Assembly (NCBI GenBank): GCA_030770545.1
Contig: CM061109.1
Location: 16,972,001 to 17,036,000 of the forward strand
Direction of reading: 5' to 3'
Source: Macropodus opercularis
Lineage: Eukaryota > Chordata > Actinopteri > Anabantiformes > Osphronemidae
Length of the DNA stretch: 64,000 nucleotides
The notes beneath the pieces are model-generated. The model worked only from the letters and a program-made list of their open reading frames with translations. It was not told the DNA's origin and did not search any database. Positions within the stretch are counted from its first letter, which is position 1, and every line of letters starts with the position of its first letter. Below are positions 21,161 to 34,797 of this stretch, piece by piece. The position numbers and the translations under genes are program-made.

Positions 21161-23647
21161 AATCTATCTGCTGGACAGGATGCTGCTGCTGTAACATCCT
21201 CAATCTGACTGGCAACGCCTGATGGTGATCTGACAGCTCCTGCTGATGCACTGTGGCAAGAAAAGATAGGAGTTACACGCTGGAAATCATCGTCTTGTCT
21301 TGTCTTGTAAAACCTTAAAATCTCAGACATTTCAGGGATTCAGATGGTTATAAGAATAAGTTGTAAGTCAGATAAATCAGAGGAGGGAATTTTGTGCAAG
21401 TTTGATTTTAACAATGATTCATACCTGAGGCTTTGTCCTTGACAGCGAGGTTGGAACAACTAAAAGGGGATCGTACATCTGCAACGTATGAGGTTAAAAG
21501 GACCTGCAGCGAGACCATGAAGAGCCTAAACAGTACTCAACTTGTTTTTACGGACAAACAGGAAGAACACGTAGGAGAAGCTAAAGCAGCTGCAGCGTGT
21601 TCAGTTGCCGACAGACTGCGTGGACTGAAAGTTTGGGGCTGCTAGTGGACATATGTACGTCTGGACCCTCGTGGACTTCAGAAGGCAATTTACATCACAC
21701 TTAGCCTTGTAGACACACATACGTGAAAAGTAGGAATTGGCAGCGGAGAACAGAACGACGGAGCACTCTGCCAAATTTTGTTGAATGCGGTTCAAGTTTT
21801 TCAGCAACGCGTTCTTTCAACCGGCCTGGACCAGGCTTCGGCAGATCGCAGACACGAGAAAGAAAAATAGGCGCTAAGTGAGATTAATGTACAAATATAA
21901 AAATACTGGCTGGTAGTGAATGTCTGCGGACCAGTTACTAGACTCGTTATCTGAACCATTTATCCTGCTAAGATGAACTTGGTGAACTTTCCTCTCTGTG
22001 TCCCACAACCTGCCACTAGCCGTCCAACAACACAAAATAAGACACCTTACTAAATGTGATCCTTTATGTATTTGTAGAATATCTGACCTCCCAGTTAAGG
22101 ATCTGCTGCTGAACCAGGGAGCTTCTCCTCCAAAGCAGGGTGAGAATTGACTGTCTGACAGCAGCTTCGACGTCAAGGTGACACATGTTGCTCGGCATTT
22201 TGCACCTGCTCCGCACCTGTTCAGCGATGACGTTCATCCCCGTGTCATCGTCACTGGTCTGGAAAAACGCGACGGAGCAGATCTAAGCAGCACAGAGCGA
22301 TTCTCGCTGATAATCCTGTCAGGGCACTTTTCTTGGGTATCGCCACTGCTGCATGAAGGTGACAAGCAGTGACCTTCCCTCCTCACCTCCATCCCTCCTC
22401 TCCACAGACGTATTTAACATTTTTCATTGTGTGTCTGTTTCTTTCCCGTCGCCACGCTCAGATGAGGCTGTTGTCTAGTTGCCATAGTAACAGGAGCATT
22501 GGTTTGCTGAACTGTTAGAGCAAATCAAAGTGGCAAAGTTTGAAGCAGAGGTCAACCTCGTCCAGCATCTGGAGTGACCGCCAATTATAACATATCTAGG
22601 ATAAATAATAAAGACCCTCAGAGCTAATGTGTAGTCCTAGATATTGATCTAAGTAAATAAAACACACGACTGAGAGACTGTCAAAAATGCACCAAAATTA
22701 CAATCAATGTTCTGCAGGAAATATCCACCGCAGAAAATCAGGTTTCCACAAACCCGGAAACCAGGTTACTCTTCCACATTACACTGACAATATTACATAA
22801 AGCACAAGAAAAAAGCGTAATCAGGACTGACGGCGCTGATGCTTCGGTTGTGTGTGTGTGACTAGAATAGCAGGTGACTTGTTTCGGTGCTGAGCCCCAT
22901 ATGTGCTACGTGGAAGGGAATACGTGTGTGCGTGTGTGTTTGTCTAGCTAATCATGTGTGGCTGAGTGCACTCAACAACAACAACACCCCATCACCAGAC
23001 AGGCTGGCCGGCAGGGACCCCTGTCCACCATCTGTGTGCGCATGTGTGTGTGTTGTACACTAGCTCACACACACAACGACTGGTGCTAGTGATGGTCTGG
23101 TCTCCACCTGTCCCCCTGTCATTACCCAGGAGGTGACGGAGGGGAACCGAGAGAGGGATGAGGGAAGCGGAGGAGGGAGGGGAGAAATGGGAGTGACAAA
23201 GAGAAAAGGAGAAGAGACGGAAAGAGCAGAGAAGTCAGCGTGACAGAGCTGCAGGTGAAGCAACCACAAAGAGACTCTGAGGGACGGCGGAAAGGACCTG
23301 ACGTGACAGAGACGGAGAGACAGGCCGAGGATGGACAGACGTTAGGCTGAGCGGGACACTCTGAGATGTGCATGGTGAGGGAAGGGACACATCAAAGAGG
23401 ACTGACCGGGGAGGTGACAAGGAGAAATGAAAGGGGTGCGGTTCTGAAAGAGGCCGAGCAGCTTGTTAACGTCGCACAGCTGCCCGTCACATTTCACAGA
23501 AGCGTTTTTAAGTCACGTTAAATTAAACGACACTGGACATAATGGAAGACAGTAATGAGCAGAGCCAAACCAACAAATAACGCTGCTCCATATCAGCTGG
23601 TTGTGTAGATACATGTTTGCTGAGTCACTAAATCTACTTCAACACAC

Positions 23648-23700
23648 ACTCACTGGCCCCTTTATTAGTCTGCGCAGTCTAATGCAATCTAATAATAAAA
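23648..23700 (+). mobile_element. DNA-transposon end remnant (Tc1-like, teleost type)
   Basis: Reads actcactggcccctttatta, matching the remembered end CACTCACTGGCCACTTTATTAG. The following bases have diverged. Confidence 0.45.
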
Positions 23701-25127
23701 TACACCAAGTCTAACAGCGATGAGACGATAACAACACAGATGATCCTGTTTTCTCTGGTTATTACTGCTGTTGGGCTCTGCAGACGGTTAAGAAACACTT
23801 TGCTGAAGTGAATATGGTTCTTACATATTGGTGTGATGAAGCAGTTCATTGTCCATCTGTTTTGTGTTTAACTTGCTCCATCTGGTGCAGCTAAGCTGGT
23901 ACACAACAGCAAATTCATTGTTTTCTCCTAATTATTGTTGCCTCAGAGATATTTCTGAACAATGTTAAACTGCCATTTTACAGTGAGCACCAAAAATATT
24001 TCCCTAATTTACTATTTTCACCACATCGACAGTTCAAATACAATACAAAGAAAACAACAAAACAACCATCCTTTTAAACTGCAAATGACTTTAATTTAGG
24101 TTGGCTACCCTGCGGCCATCTGCCTCCACCGGTTGGGATGAGGGAATGGAGACGAGGGAAAAGAACAACAAGCAGGAAAAATCAGCAAACAAGACTCAGG
24201 TTTCCATCACAGCCTAATTAGCCCGAGAAGTAACCTTCAACGTGTGCTGCCTGTGCTACTGTTCATTTTGCGTCTTGCAGCTCAAGGGTTAAATGAAGTT
24301 TTCAAAGCTGTGGCAACCTTGGAAACCCAAACACATGCGTGCAGATTTCCAGGAACCCTCCCATCCCTCCGGCTCACTCCAATTCAGATGTCATATGTGT
24401 ATTCTCCCCGGATCAAAGGGAGGTCACGTTAATTAGCCAATTTCACACTCCTGTGCCAGCACACACACGCACACACACACGCTCGGCTGTCGCGCAGACG
24501 TGTTCATTAATGACTTTAGACCACAGCCAGTCATCACTCGTCATGAAGGGTTTCAGCCATATTCACAAGGAGCTGTTGTCCACTCAGGTCTGACTGTTTG
24601 TGTGCTGTAAACTAAAACTGTGTGTGGTTACTGTAGCGTCTACGTGATTATTCATTTGGCCCTTGTGAGGAAATTTATGGTGGAGCTGCCAGTTAAGGCA
24701 TGGGTCAGTGTCTTGATTAGGGAATGATTTGCACGCCCATGTAGGTCGTTTGTCACAACGCTGTCGTTCAGTTTGACATGACCGATTGTTGGTGAATCGC
24801 TCCTACGCACGGATGCGATCTGTTTAGAAGTTTAGTAGTTGACCCCCCTCCTAACTAAGACAGAACTGACTCCACTAACGTTTCCATTTCGAACAAACTA
24901 CGCCCACTCGTTTGGAGGTGGTGGTGATGATTCCACTGTCTGTGGCCGCAAAAACAAACATTTGGCAGAATTGTCAGGTTTCTTCTTCTCAAACTGTGCC
25001 TAATAAATCGAACGTACTGTGTATTATATATACTCTTATATGCTGATTTTTTGGCCTTCTGGGAATTTGTGCGTTTGCTGCAGTCCAGCCTGATCTGCAT
25101 ATGGTTAAACATGCACACAGACACTGC

Positions 25128-25362
25128 AGCTATTGATTATAGTTAATCAATTAACAGAAAATTAAACAGCAACTATATTTATGGTTTGAGCATCTACGGT
25201 CAAACAAAGCAAGACATTTGTAAATGTCAACCTTGGGCTGTGGGAATATGTGGTCAATGTTTTCTGCATTTTCTGACATTTATAGACTAATGACTAATCA
25301 ATTAATCAAGAAAACTGCGACAATAGCAAATTAATTGATATTGAAAACAGTCGTCCCCTAGG
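25128..25362 (+). mobile_element. Old teleost interspersed repeat with attaatcaattaa-type ends, internally deleted
   Basis: The left end reads gattatagttaatcaattaa, with cagaaaattaaacagcaact soon after. The middle has aaccttgggctgtgggaa and cattttctgacatttataga, and the right end has gactaatcaattaatcaaga. These match, in order, a very common fish repeat that I remember (ends built from attaatcgattaatcga words). The middle third is missing. No coding capacity remains. Confidence 0.65.
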
Positions 25363-25827
25363 AGACAGAGAGACGTCCAACACGGGCTCAGAATCAGCTG
25401 TTCGTTTTACATTTACTGCTAACATCAATAATTTAGATTTCCTTTATTTTCTTAATTCGTACACATCATGTGCTCACACTAAAGGCTCCTCGGGAACCTT
25501 TACATCTCACAAACAAATGTGTATGTTCCCAAAAACCATTGATGAACTTAACACATCACTGTAACCTGTATTTCCAGGATCCAGTTTCTTCAGTGACGTA
25601 TATGCAATCTGTGATTTTTATCTTTTGAAATTTGCAGAAATCCCCAAGAGGCCTTGATTCTCCCTTGAACACTTTTCTCAAGCAGCTGCTTTAATATTGA
25701 CATCTCAAGGCAACGCACAGAGATTTACTTTGAAATGAATCAATATGTGATGGAGGTCAAGTCTTAAATAAGGTGTGCGATATAGCTAAATATAAAGTGC
25801 AGCCTGAGGCATAAATACTTATGATAG

Positions 25828-25915
25828 TGGTTCCCAGTGTGGGGTCATGACCCCCCGAGAGCCTGTGAGATAATCCTGAAAGGTTTTGAAATAATTAATA
25901 AAACAAAAAAAAGAG
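25828..25915 (+). mobile_element. hAT-like transposon end remnant
   Basis: Reads tagtggttcccagtgtgggg then tcatgaccccc and gagataatcctgaaagg, the degraded form of the frequent cagtggttcccaacctgggg hAT-type terminus. The opposite end was not found. Confidence 0.45.
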
Positions 25916-28303
25916 ACGTGATAATTCTGCTATATGTTTATTATTGAGCTGGAGTATTGACTTTTATTGCAGTGGTTCTAATGACTGAGCCCTATTAAAA
26001 TGAGTGAGGAGGCCAAAACATTAGAGCCAGCTCTTAAAGGAACATCTACCTACTATAACAGAAAGCTGGAAGAGTGACAAGATGCAGGACTTAAAATGGG
26101 AGACAGCAGGTTTTCTATCCCCGCTTTGAAGACATACTCAGTGCTTTTATTTCAGTAAGTCCACGTTCAAACCTAGTCGATAATCTTTTGTTGCTAAAGC
26201 GGTTTTCAGCACATTACAGTCTAATGAGCCAACCAGGAAATGGAGCAGACGCCCTATAACTCACTCATCTATGGTCCTGATAACAGCTGAATATGTGACA
26301 ACATCCAGCAGGCGTTTAGCATCTAATGGTCTGACCCCTGGTGCTCTCCTTCTGTGACACGTGTCTTACAAAAACGCTGAATAAAACATTGAACGGTCTC
26401 TCTTGATATTAAGAACTTCTCTTCCTTTGGGACACAAAGGCACAAAGATGAAACTGATGAATTCCAGGCATGCTCCTTCATTAATACCGCCTGCTCTGGC
26501 TTCGCTCGTATTGCTGCGTTAAAATGCGCGACGTGATGCCGTAACACAAACGTCAGAGGTCAAACCCCCACGATCCCAAACAGCCTCAAGCAGCTGCTGC
26601 TCCCGTTGACCCGAGGACCTTGAGGAAAGAGGCTCGGAGGATGGAGTGAGGAGGGGAACAAAGGGAGGAGAAGGAAAAGCAAGAGGCCGATGGAAAACGG
26701 ACCAGTGCACCTTCAAACCCGCAGAGTGTCCATGAACCACGTGCAAGTCAGACACACGTTTAAACACCTTTACAGCGAATGCAGTAAAACGTATGGAACA
26801 GTAAACGCAGCTCAGCTACGGCCGTGAGGCTTCAAAGCACTCATTGTGCAATTACAGCAAAGAGCCTCTCACTGCCAGTATACGAGACATGGTGTCACCA
26901 GAGGCACATCACTAAAGCAAAGTACACAAATATCAACAGACATCAATTAGATTCAGGAGTTTCATTATCAAAATGACATTTTTACACACTGGGGAACTTT
27001 GCGATTCGTTCGACGACAGACTAAACGCTGCTTTCATTAAAGAAAGGAAATTGAAGGATAGGAGGCCGTGAGCCAGGATTCCCCTCGGCTGCACGGTGCT
27101 CAGGGCAAAGCTACAGGAGACAGATCCTTCCAACTTGAGCAAACATTCAACTTACAGTCATCTGCTTCATCAGAGCATGTTGATGTTTAAGAAGACGACA
27201 GCAGAAGAAGTAGGACCCTGACAGGCAGGAAAAGCTGGGTCTTCATACAGCTGAAGGAGCGATGCGAACCAGGGAGGGACAGTGAGGCCATCTGGTGGAC
27301 AGGTACTAGAATGAACGCACACCAACAACACACGACCTTTGCTTCCAACCGTATCGGTGGTGACACTGTGTGTGACCCCGGCTCGGTTGCGCCGTAGTGA
27401 GCTCATCTTTGATTTCTACAGCGTTTCATAGCTTCACGCTTGCTTCCAACAGCGACAGCCACCAGCGGAGTCAGAGCTCTGAACAAGGTTACTGAGCTGC
27501 AGGAGGATCACACTGGTAATTACCGAGGCGGTTACACAAACACACACTCGCAGGCATCTGACATGTGCAGGCAACTGGTGTCATGGCAGCTCGCAGCTAA
27601 TTGGATCATTGTCTGGAAAGGAGAGAGGAGGAGCGAAGGAACGAGAGGAACGATGGCAGGAGAGCAAAAAAAACGAAAGATTAATGAGACCAACAGCTCT
27701 CAGAAGACGTCTGGGCAAGGTGAAACTCACCAGGGAGGAGTTCAGAGACGCATCTGTTTTCAACCAGCCATGCAAAAACGCTTATATAACCCAACCATGC
27801 GCAGCAACTGTTTCTCTCCACGATTCAATGAATAAAATGAAATAAAACGTGAATTATAGTAAATATAGCAACTATAAGATAAAACACTGAGTAACACCAC
27901 AGAACATTCACCTCAGTCTCCCGTTAGCGGTGTTGTGTTAAAAGCCGTTTCCACCGCGATGAGACAATGTCACTTCCTGTTGTTGAACTTGAACACCGTG
28001 GATTTTCAGGGAAGGACGTAAACAGGATTTTGAAAAGTAACGTGGACACATCTCTTCATGTCACAGAAAAGTACACCCTCATAAAAAGTGAAAGTGAGGA
28101 ATCCTTCATCCTTAATCACTGACCCTTGATTCGTCTCAACAGGCCACATGTGTTGATGTTTATAGCTGCTGAATAAAAAGAGACAAATTGGCCTCTCAGC
28201 CGTGTGTGTGTGCGTGTTTTTACTGGAAGCTGCAGTCAGGGGTAGAATGACTCACATGGATAGTCTACTGAGACAATGAGGGCCGCTGGGGGATATCTTC
28301 CTG

Positions 28304-28321
28304 CGTGTGTGTGTGTGTGTT
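28304..28321. repeat. Short (TG)n microsatellite
   Basis: About 18 bp of GT dinucleotides. Confidence 0.8.
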
Positions 28322-29476
28322 AAAGTGCTGATTGAGGGAATGTCACAGTGCAATGAGAAGGAACCAGGCCAACTGCCACCAGAGCGCTGGCGGTCAATTT
28401 GGACGGACTGTCACAGCGGCTTGACTCACGTCCACGTCGCCTCCTTCCCCCTGTTGCTCTCCGAGCGCTAACAGCACAATGTGTGGATGATCGGTGTGTA
28501 AGTGTGTGCGTATGTGTGTGTGTTGGCTGGCCTATATTTGACATCGGTGTAGCCTTATAGCCAGATGGTAATGATGCCCCACTGGCCTCCATGTGGAACA
28601 GAAACACTGACACATTGTGAGCGCTGTGGATGTGAAGCAGCGATGAGCAGTGACAGGACCAAAGCTTCCGCTGTCGCTGCTGGACACAGCAAGGACACAC
28701 TGACACACACAAACATTACACATACCCACTTAGGAATGTATGTGACTTTCTAATCTCATGCTGAAGCTCCACTAGGTGTGATCACTGAAACAAATGACTC
28801 TTCCTGTGCATGTGGCTTGTGACGCTGCTGCGCCGTATCTCCTGTAAGTTGCCATATGTTCATAGAGTCAGTAAGAACAAACATGCATGTTCCTGGAGTT
28901 TCTGGGTGTTACATCGTATGTAAAATGGCCATATTACACGTAAAGTATCTTTTGGATGGCTCCTATGTAGCAGCTCCTTAGGCCTTGAAACTAAGATGGC
29001 TTGTTTGGGCTCTGTGCCTTTAAGGCCCCGTTTCCCCATCCTCTGTTCCGATTGGCCAGTTTGTAGTGGGCTACTGTTTATTAATAACTTACTGTAACCC
29101 CTTAATTAAGTATGTTAATGAAGTATTCAGTATTTAAGTATTAGTTAAATAATGAGCACAATTTAAATACACGAACCGGGTCCACTGACCACTGGAAGCA
29201 AACGCAGTCATCGCAGCCTGTGCTGAATGTGCCAGCGTGTCGCACTGAGCTCTTTGTGTCCGATTATCAACAGATTCTCAAACGATGATCCGAGACCTTG
29301 ACTCTGACTGTGTGTGTTCCTTCCTTTTCTTGTTCCACAATGGGCTGCTGCAGGATGCACCAGGTGCAGAACACACACAGACTTAACAGTGAAAATGGTA
29401 ATAAGGGATTAAAGATTGTAAAAGAGTACGCAAAACAATTACATGTTTTACGTGTCTTAAAGTGAATGTTTTATAC

Positions 29477-29497
29477 TGTTATGTTATGTTATGTTAT
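29477..29497. repeat. (TTATG)n pentanucleotide repeat
   Basis: About four tandem copies of ttatg/gttat. Confidence 0.85.
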
Positions 29498-32400
29498 TGA
29501 GTTTTTGAGTTTATTTACACATGGGTCTCAGCTAAAGGCACAACAAGGTTTTGGTCTGGATGAGGACAGCGCCTCATTGTTCCTTTAAATCGAAATCGTC
29601 CTGCCAGGAGAAACAGACGCTTCAGCTGCTGGGGTTCACTCATTTGATACCGTTTCATGTTGGATGATTACAGACTCAAAGAGGGGACGAGGCTTTTAGC
29701 TGCATGGACAAGATGCTGCTCTTTCAGGTTTCAAATCAAAGGCACCAGCTCTGTTCCATCTTACAACTTACTAACTTGATTAAAGGAAAATTAATGTTTT
29801 CTCAGCCTGTGGCTCATAATAACTATTTCACTCTCTAACTATATGAAATGAGCCAAAGAATCACTCACATTTGGAAGAAACATTGACCTCAAACCTTCGT
29901 TACTGAACCACTGTAGATTTTGACCTGCACAGCGGGGGGTGACTGACAAACCTCTACCTTGAAACAGCCATGAAATGTGACTGTTTGCTTTTCAAGGTGA
30001 GTGAAGAGCATGTGCACGTTGGTAAAAGCAACGTTACTCTTCCTGCTGTAGAACTAATGTGTATCAGCAAACGTGTGTGTGTCCGTGCTACTGCCGGTTC
30101 ATCATCCTTCTCAAGGCACCACCAACATTTCTGGCTGTGCAACGATTGAGGACTCTCTTGGTTAAGCAATGAATTGTAAATTGACTGACAAATCACCATT
30201 TTACCTACAGGATTAAAGTGAATTTATGAACACAGCTGAACATATTGCATGTTAAATGTCATATTGCACCAGGATCTTGCCGCTCTAAACTATATTTCAG
30301 CGTGGAAACCTGTTAAATCTCACATGATAATTCATAAATGAATAAACCTAGTGGTTCTGTCCAGTAATTAATAAAAGAATAAAAAACACAAAGCAGGAAG
30401 GAGAATCAGGTTTAGTCTGGCAAATACTGTGTGAACGGATGTGCAGTGAGACAGAAGAGGAGAAAACAGGGGCTGCTGTCGAAGATAATGCCTCCTCCCC
30501 GTCCCCCTCTCTCTCTATCTGTGCATGCACTGAATAATTTAAAGCTTTACAGTACAGCCGGTGATAAAGTCAACCAAATAACAGCAGCTCTGACTGTGAC
30601 AGAGGGAGACAGTGGCAGAAAACATCACTGCTGGATATTTGACTCTCTGCGATAAGCAGAACATGCAGCGCTCATCATCCACACAAAGAGGACAATTTCC
30701 CAGATTACTGTTCCAGATAAAGCTGTAATGTTACCTGATTACATCCCAATTCGACTTTGTCATTCAGGGAGGCGGGCGTGTTGTTGGAGCCGTGCGCCTG
30801 CATGTGGGTGTTCCTTCTGTGAAGCTGGCAGGATTATTTCCTAACGATGGCACCATAATAATGCTATAAATATCAAAATGCAAAGCACAAACACTTGTTA
30901 CATACATACAAGCAACTAGAGTCGAATTAAAAGACAAAAATAATCATTTGCAGGAAATTACAAATAACAGGCTCTACTGCCAGAGAGCTCTAAAATTTCA
31001 AATAGTCTTAAATGTCAAATTAGGGCAAAACTCTTTAATTTAATGATTATCTGCAAAATAAATGACATTTAAATCAGGCAGCAGGAGGAACATGAAAAGG
31101 TCATGCAATGTACATCTAATCAAAATCATCTCAAACATGAGGATAAACAGCTGGATATGAGTTTGTGGAGCTCTCCACCTCAGTGGGACTGAACCGGAAA
31201 AAAAAAACGGCACAAAGACGTGTCTAAAATATAAAGTAACCTAAAATTTACACATGCACAGAAACAGAGTCTGTTTCAGCAGGAACATTGAGACAAATGT
31301 TGCTGTGCAGGCTCTGCAGTGAAAAGGCCCAGAGGCTATTCTCACTCCGTCAGCGTCTCCTAATTTTATTTTACCGTTTTAGATTTAACTGTGCAAACCT
31401 TGTAAGCGCTTAATTTTAGTTTTTAGATTTTAATTTCAGTCATACTAGAATATTTGGATATAAGTAATGATCCTTCTATTTTATTCCCAGAATGGAGAGA
31501 GGAACTGCAGAGGTGCTTCCCCCGGTTTTGTCTCCACAAGCAGAAAGCTACAGTAAATAAAGTTCTCTGGTGTACACTCAGCACTAGTTTAGATGGCTTC
31601 ACATACTCTGCCAGCTCAGGTGCACATGCTCTCCTGCACACATGCAGCGCGAGTGTGCAGGAGAGATAGAGCCACTGACGCAGAGTAAGGAGCGAGCAGA
31701 GACTGACAGGGAGACGGAGATTAGCTGTGATAGCAGGCTAATGTGTGTTTGACCTCCTGAGTGGCTGTAAGTAGCAGATAAGCTAAAGACTTGATTGTCT
31801 GTGAACCTCTGCGGACACTCGCTGTAATTAGTTCATCTATCTGAACACGAAAAGACAGAAGTTACGCACTCCTCCTGTCCGCTCCTGTGCCCCCTGGGGA
31901 GTCCAGTCTCTTCACCTTTGACCTTCGCAGAGTAAGCCACTAGAGTTCCAGCGAAGTTCTTTTTGCCCTTTCCCCCTCAATTAACATCACTGCTGTACAT
32001 ATTCGAGCTGCTACATATAAATAGGAAACGGTGCTGGATAAATGTGCAGAGCACATTTTGGTCAAACTGGAGAGTGGAACAACACTTAACCCAGGAGACA
32101 AGCAGACAAACCCCATCAACACTGACTCAACCTCAAATCTTAAAGTCTTTGAAACTCAGGGAGACAGAGTCACAACTAATCAGGGTTCCCACCTCCAGAA
32201 TGTGGCAGCGGCTGTATTGAGCGTGGCAGACTGAAATGACCCAGAACACCGGGAAGCCAACAGCCCAGAAACACACCTGTCCAAGAGCAACACAGTGGGA
32301 GCTGCAGGTTGCGTCCATCACAAACACAAGCAGACTCTGCTGGAGGCTAGTAAGGGTCACAGGTTGTTAGCAGCATCGCTTAATGTTTTTTAAATCCTCA

Positions 32401-32934
32401 AAATGAATGGCATCACCCGAAGACCTCTGGCTGCAGAGCATCTGGTCAAAGCACGTCTGAAATCCAAATCTTCCCCTTTTAAATGCATGAATTCTGCCTG
32501 CCTTCCCATTGTTTATCTCTAGAGGGTTCATTCCCTGCGTCTTTAACAGTTGAGTGACAAAACGGCGCCTGAAGAAGGTCGAACTCATCAAAAAGTCAAA
32601 TCATTTCTGGCACAATCGTTTTTACAGGCAACTAAAGTGGATTTAGTCGTGAATAGATGCTTATCTAGTCCAGATGGTGGAGTTTTTACCAAATACTCTA
32701 AGTCTTCCACTCGTCTTCTGTGTTAATATGTGTTCATGGACAGTTTGGTATGTGAAATCAGTTTGGCCTGAAATCTGCCTCAAATGGCCCAAATCTAATG
32801 ACATTTTTATAGTGCAGCCTCGTCAGCAGGAAACCTTTCACACAGCAGCGCCTCTGACACAACATCAGTTATTGGCGCTTGTGCGTTTTAAACACAAGGT
32901 TTAAAGCAACGTCTCACAGGCCTCGTCAGAATCA

Positions 32935-33050
32935 GATGAGAAGATGCTTTACACCCTGGACTGACACCAGCCCATCACAGGGCCACACAGAGAACCATAC
33001 GTACTCACATGCACATCCAGGTCAGGGGGTCATCATCTCTGGGTCAGATG
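32935..33050 (+). mobile_element. Dispersed fish repeat fragment (LINE-tail-like)
   Basis: Contains accctggactgacaccagcc and catcacagggccacacagag then actcacatgcacatcca. This resembles a repeat tail common in fish genomes (contggactggtcaccagcc type). The family could not be fixed from memory. Confidence 0.45.
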
Positions 33051-34774
33051 GAGTCAGATGGTGCATTCACAAGTTCCTGTGTTAAGCGGATGGTGCGCTT
33101 CACACCTATTGACCCACTGTGCTATGGTTAGAGGCTGGTACTGCATAAAGCGTGTGTGCACGAGACGGAGAAAGTAAGAAATGTTTGTGCAGGTAGTTTT
33201 TGGTCAGTGTGCGTCTGGAGACCGGCTCCAGTTTGCTCACACAGCAAAAGAAAAGCAAGAGTGGCTGAACATCATCTACAGTTCGTGATGAAACCGATTA
33301 GGAAGCATCACATGGATGGATGTCTGTGAATTCTCGGTCTTTAATTGAGCTTAGACCTCACTAAGTGTTTACTCTATTCCTGGAGCAGATTTGTTTTCAA
33401 TCTTCTTCAGTATTGACTTTCAGCTGTATCGAGCAGCAGATGCTTCACTCAGCCAAATAAACTGAGTTCAGTTCAAGCGACGTTACCACCTTCGGAGCCG
33501 CTCTCGTTGCAATATTCTCCATGTGTCAGAAAGCAGCGTAACGTTACGTAGATGCCGGTCAGTAAGTAAGAGTCACACCGAGGCGCTGACACACTGTGGA
33601 ATATTCTCCACTGACCACATTTCTGTTTACTCCTCCTGTTAGAACGCTGATGGTTGCTACTTCAGTAAACACTTATCGCCGCTACACGGACTAATGCTGC
33701 TGAATAAGATTATAAACAGCTCACTCGCCTTCCTTCTCCACCTCTGACAAGAAGTGAATCAGCTTGCAAAACGTCAAAATGCCCACACCAATCAGCATTG
33801 TGAAGTCCCATTTTCCAGCCAACACAGCCCATTGCTGAGGAACGGTAATAATCCTCCGCATCGTTGGCTTTGCTGAAACGTCTTTATCCAGCATCGCAAG
33901 TGCCCTGTAAGCAAAGGAGACACAGGATCATGTTGAAATGCAAGGTCTGTACTTACAGAAAAGCCAAGAGACCTAAAATGAGTATGGAAAACAATGACAA
34001 TGACAATTTTAGTCCCTAATTAGTAAATTAGCAATTTCTATGAGAAGGACAAACTCACAGAGCAGATCTGCTGTATAGTAGCTGCCTTTCTTCCACTTAA
34101 TTGATCCCCAATTACCCATTCATTATTTGATTAGCTCATTTAGCCTGCATGTCACTAGTTGGTAAGTGAGCTCAGTCAGTGAAAAGTTAGCACTAATTAA
34201 AGCCCAGGACAGTCTCAGCAGCCTTGAAGAGGCCATTTACAGGCAGGGGAGAGCCATAGATATTCATGAGATTGTTTTAATTTGTAATAAAGACCTAAAT
34301 TACTGCCAGTATTAAGAATATGAGCTGCTTTGTTGTAGTTATGTGGCGGAGATGTCTGAGCTTTTGCCAGCGGCAAGACAGGATGTTTCCATCTGCCTGT
34401 AACGACCATTATGAAAGAATAATGTGCTACTGGCTCGCTCGTAATCAAAGTCCACAGAGAGGAAAATCAGTCATCTTCTAGAAGGTTATATTCAGATTTC
34501 TCTGCTTGTCTTGTCTACAGAGAGGAAGTGAACACCCAACGCTGGGAAAAACATGGAACTGATCGTGTGATGAGGCCGTTCTTCTGCAAAATATGACGTT
34601 GGAGGTTGATCATCTCACGCGTCTTACCATCTGACCGTGTCCAGCAGCTGAAGGGAACATTCGTTTGCCAGAAGGGACTCGATGAGGATGGAAGCCCAAC
34701 AAAACGCACCTTCCTAAATGTGGCAGACAAATCTGACCTGAAATGGTTCCGTTCGGACAAAAAACACCAGACAT

Positions 34775-34797
34775 GTGGCCAGATTCTACCATTTATT
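34775..34797 (-). terminator. klf7: klf7 distal polyadenylation site (candidate)
   Basis: Minus-strand AATAAA at 34797-34792 is followed within about 30 bases by a GU/U-rich element (tgtctggtgttttttgt on the minus strand, ending near 34756). Together these are the standard signals for cleavage and polyadenylation. Confidence 0.55.

Larger units (their letters stand above)
13451..24000. other. Intergenic region between creb1 and klf7, creb1-proximal part
   Basis: No gene could be supported. Open frames here are short, overlap on both strands and lack known domains. The interval holds several CA/TG microsatellites, a polypyrimidine tract at 16,361-16,711 and transposon remnants, listed separately. 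Confidence 0.65.
24001..34770. other. Intergenic region between creb1 and klf7, klf7-proximal part
   Basis: No gene could be supported. It holds old repeats (25,130; 25,828; 32,935) and small microsatellites. Some AT-rich, low-repeat segments such as 34,070-34,450 could be regulatory, but nothing in the sequence proves it. Confidence 0.6.

Noticed and set aside
27440..27835. 131-codon plus-strand open frame
   Set aside because: No domain, overlaps other chance frames on both strands, intergenic; no evidence of a gene.
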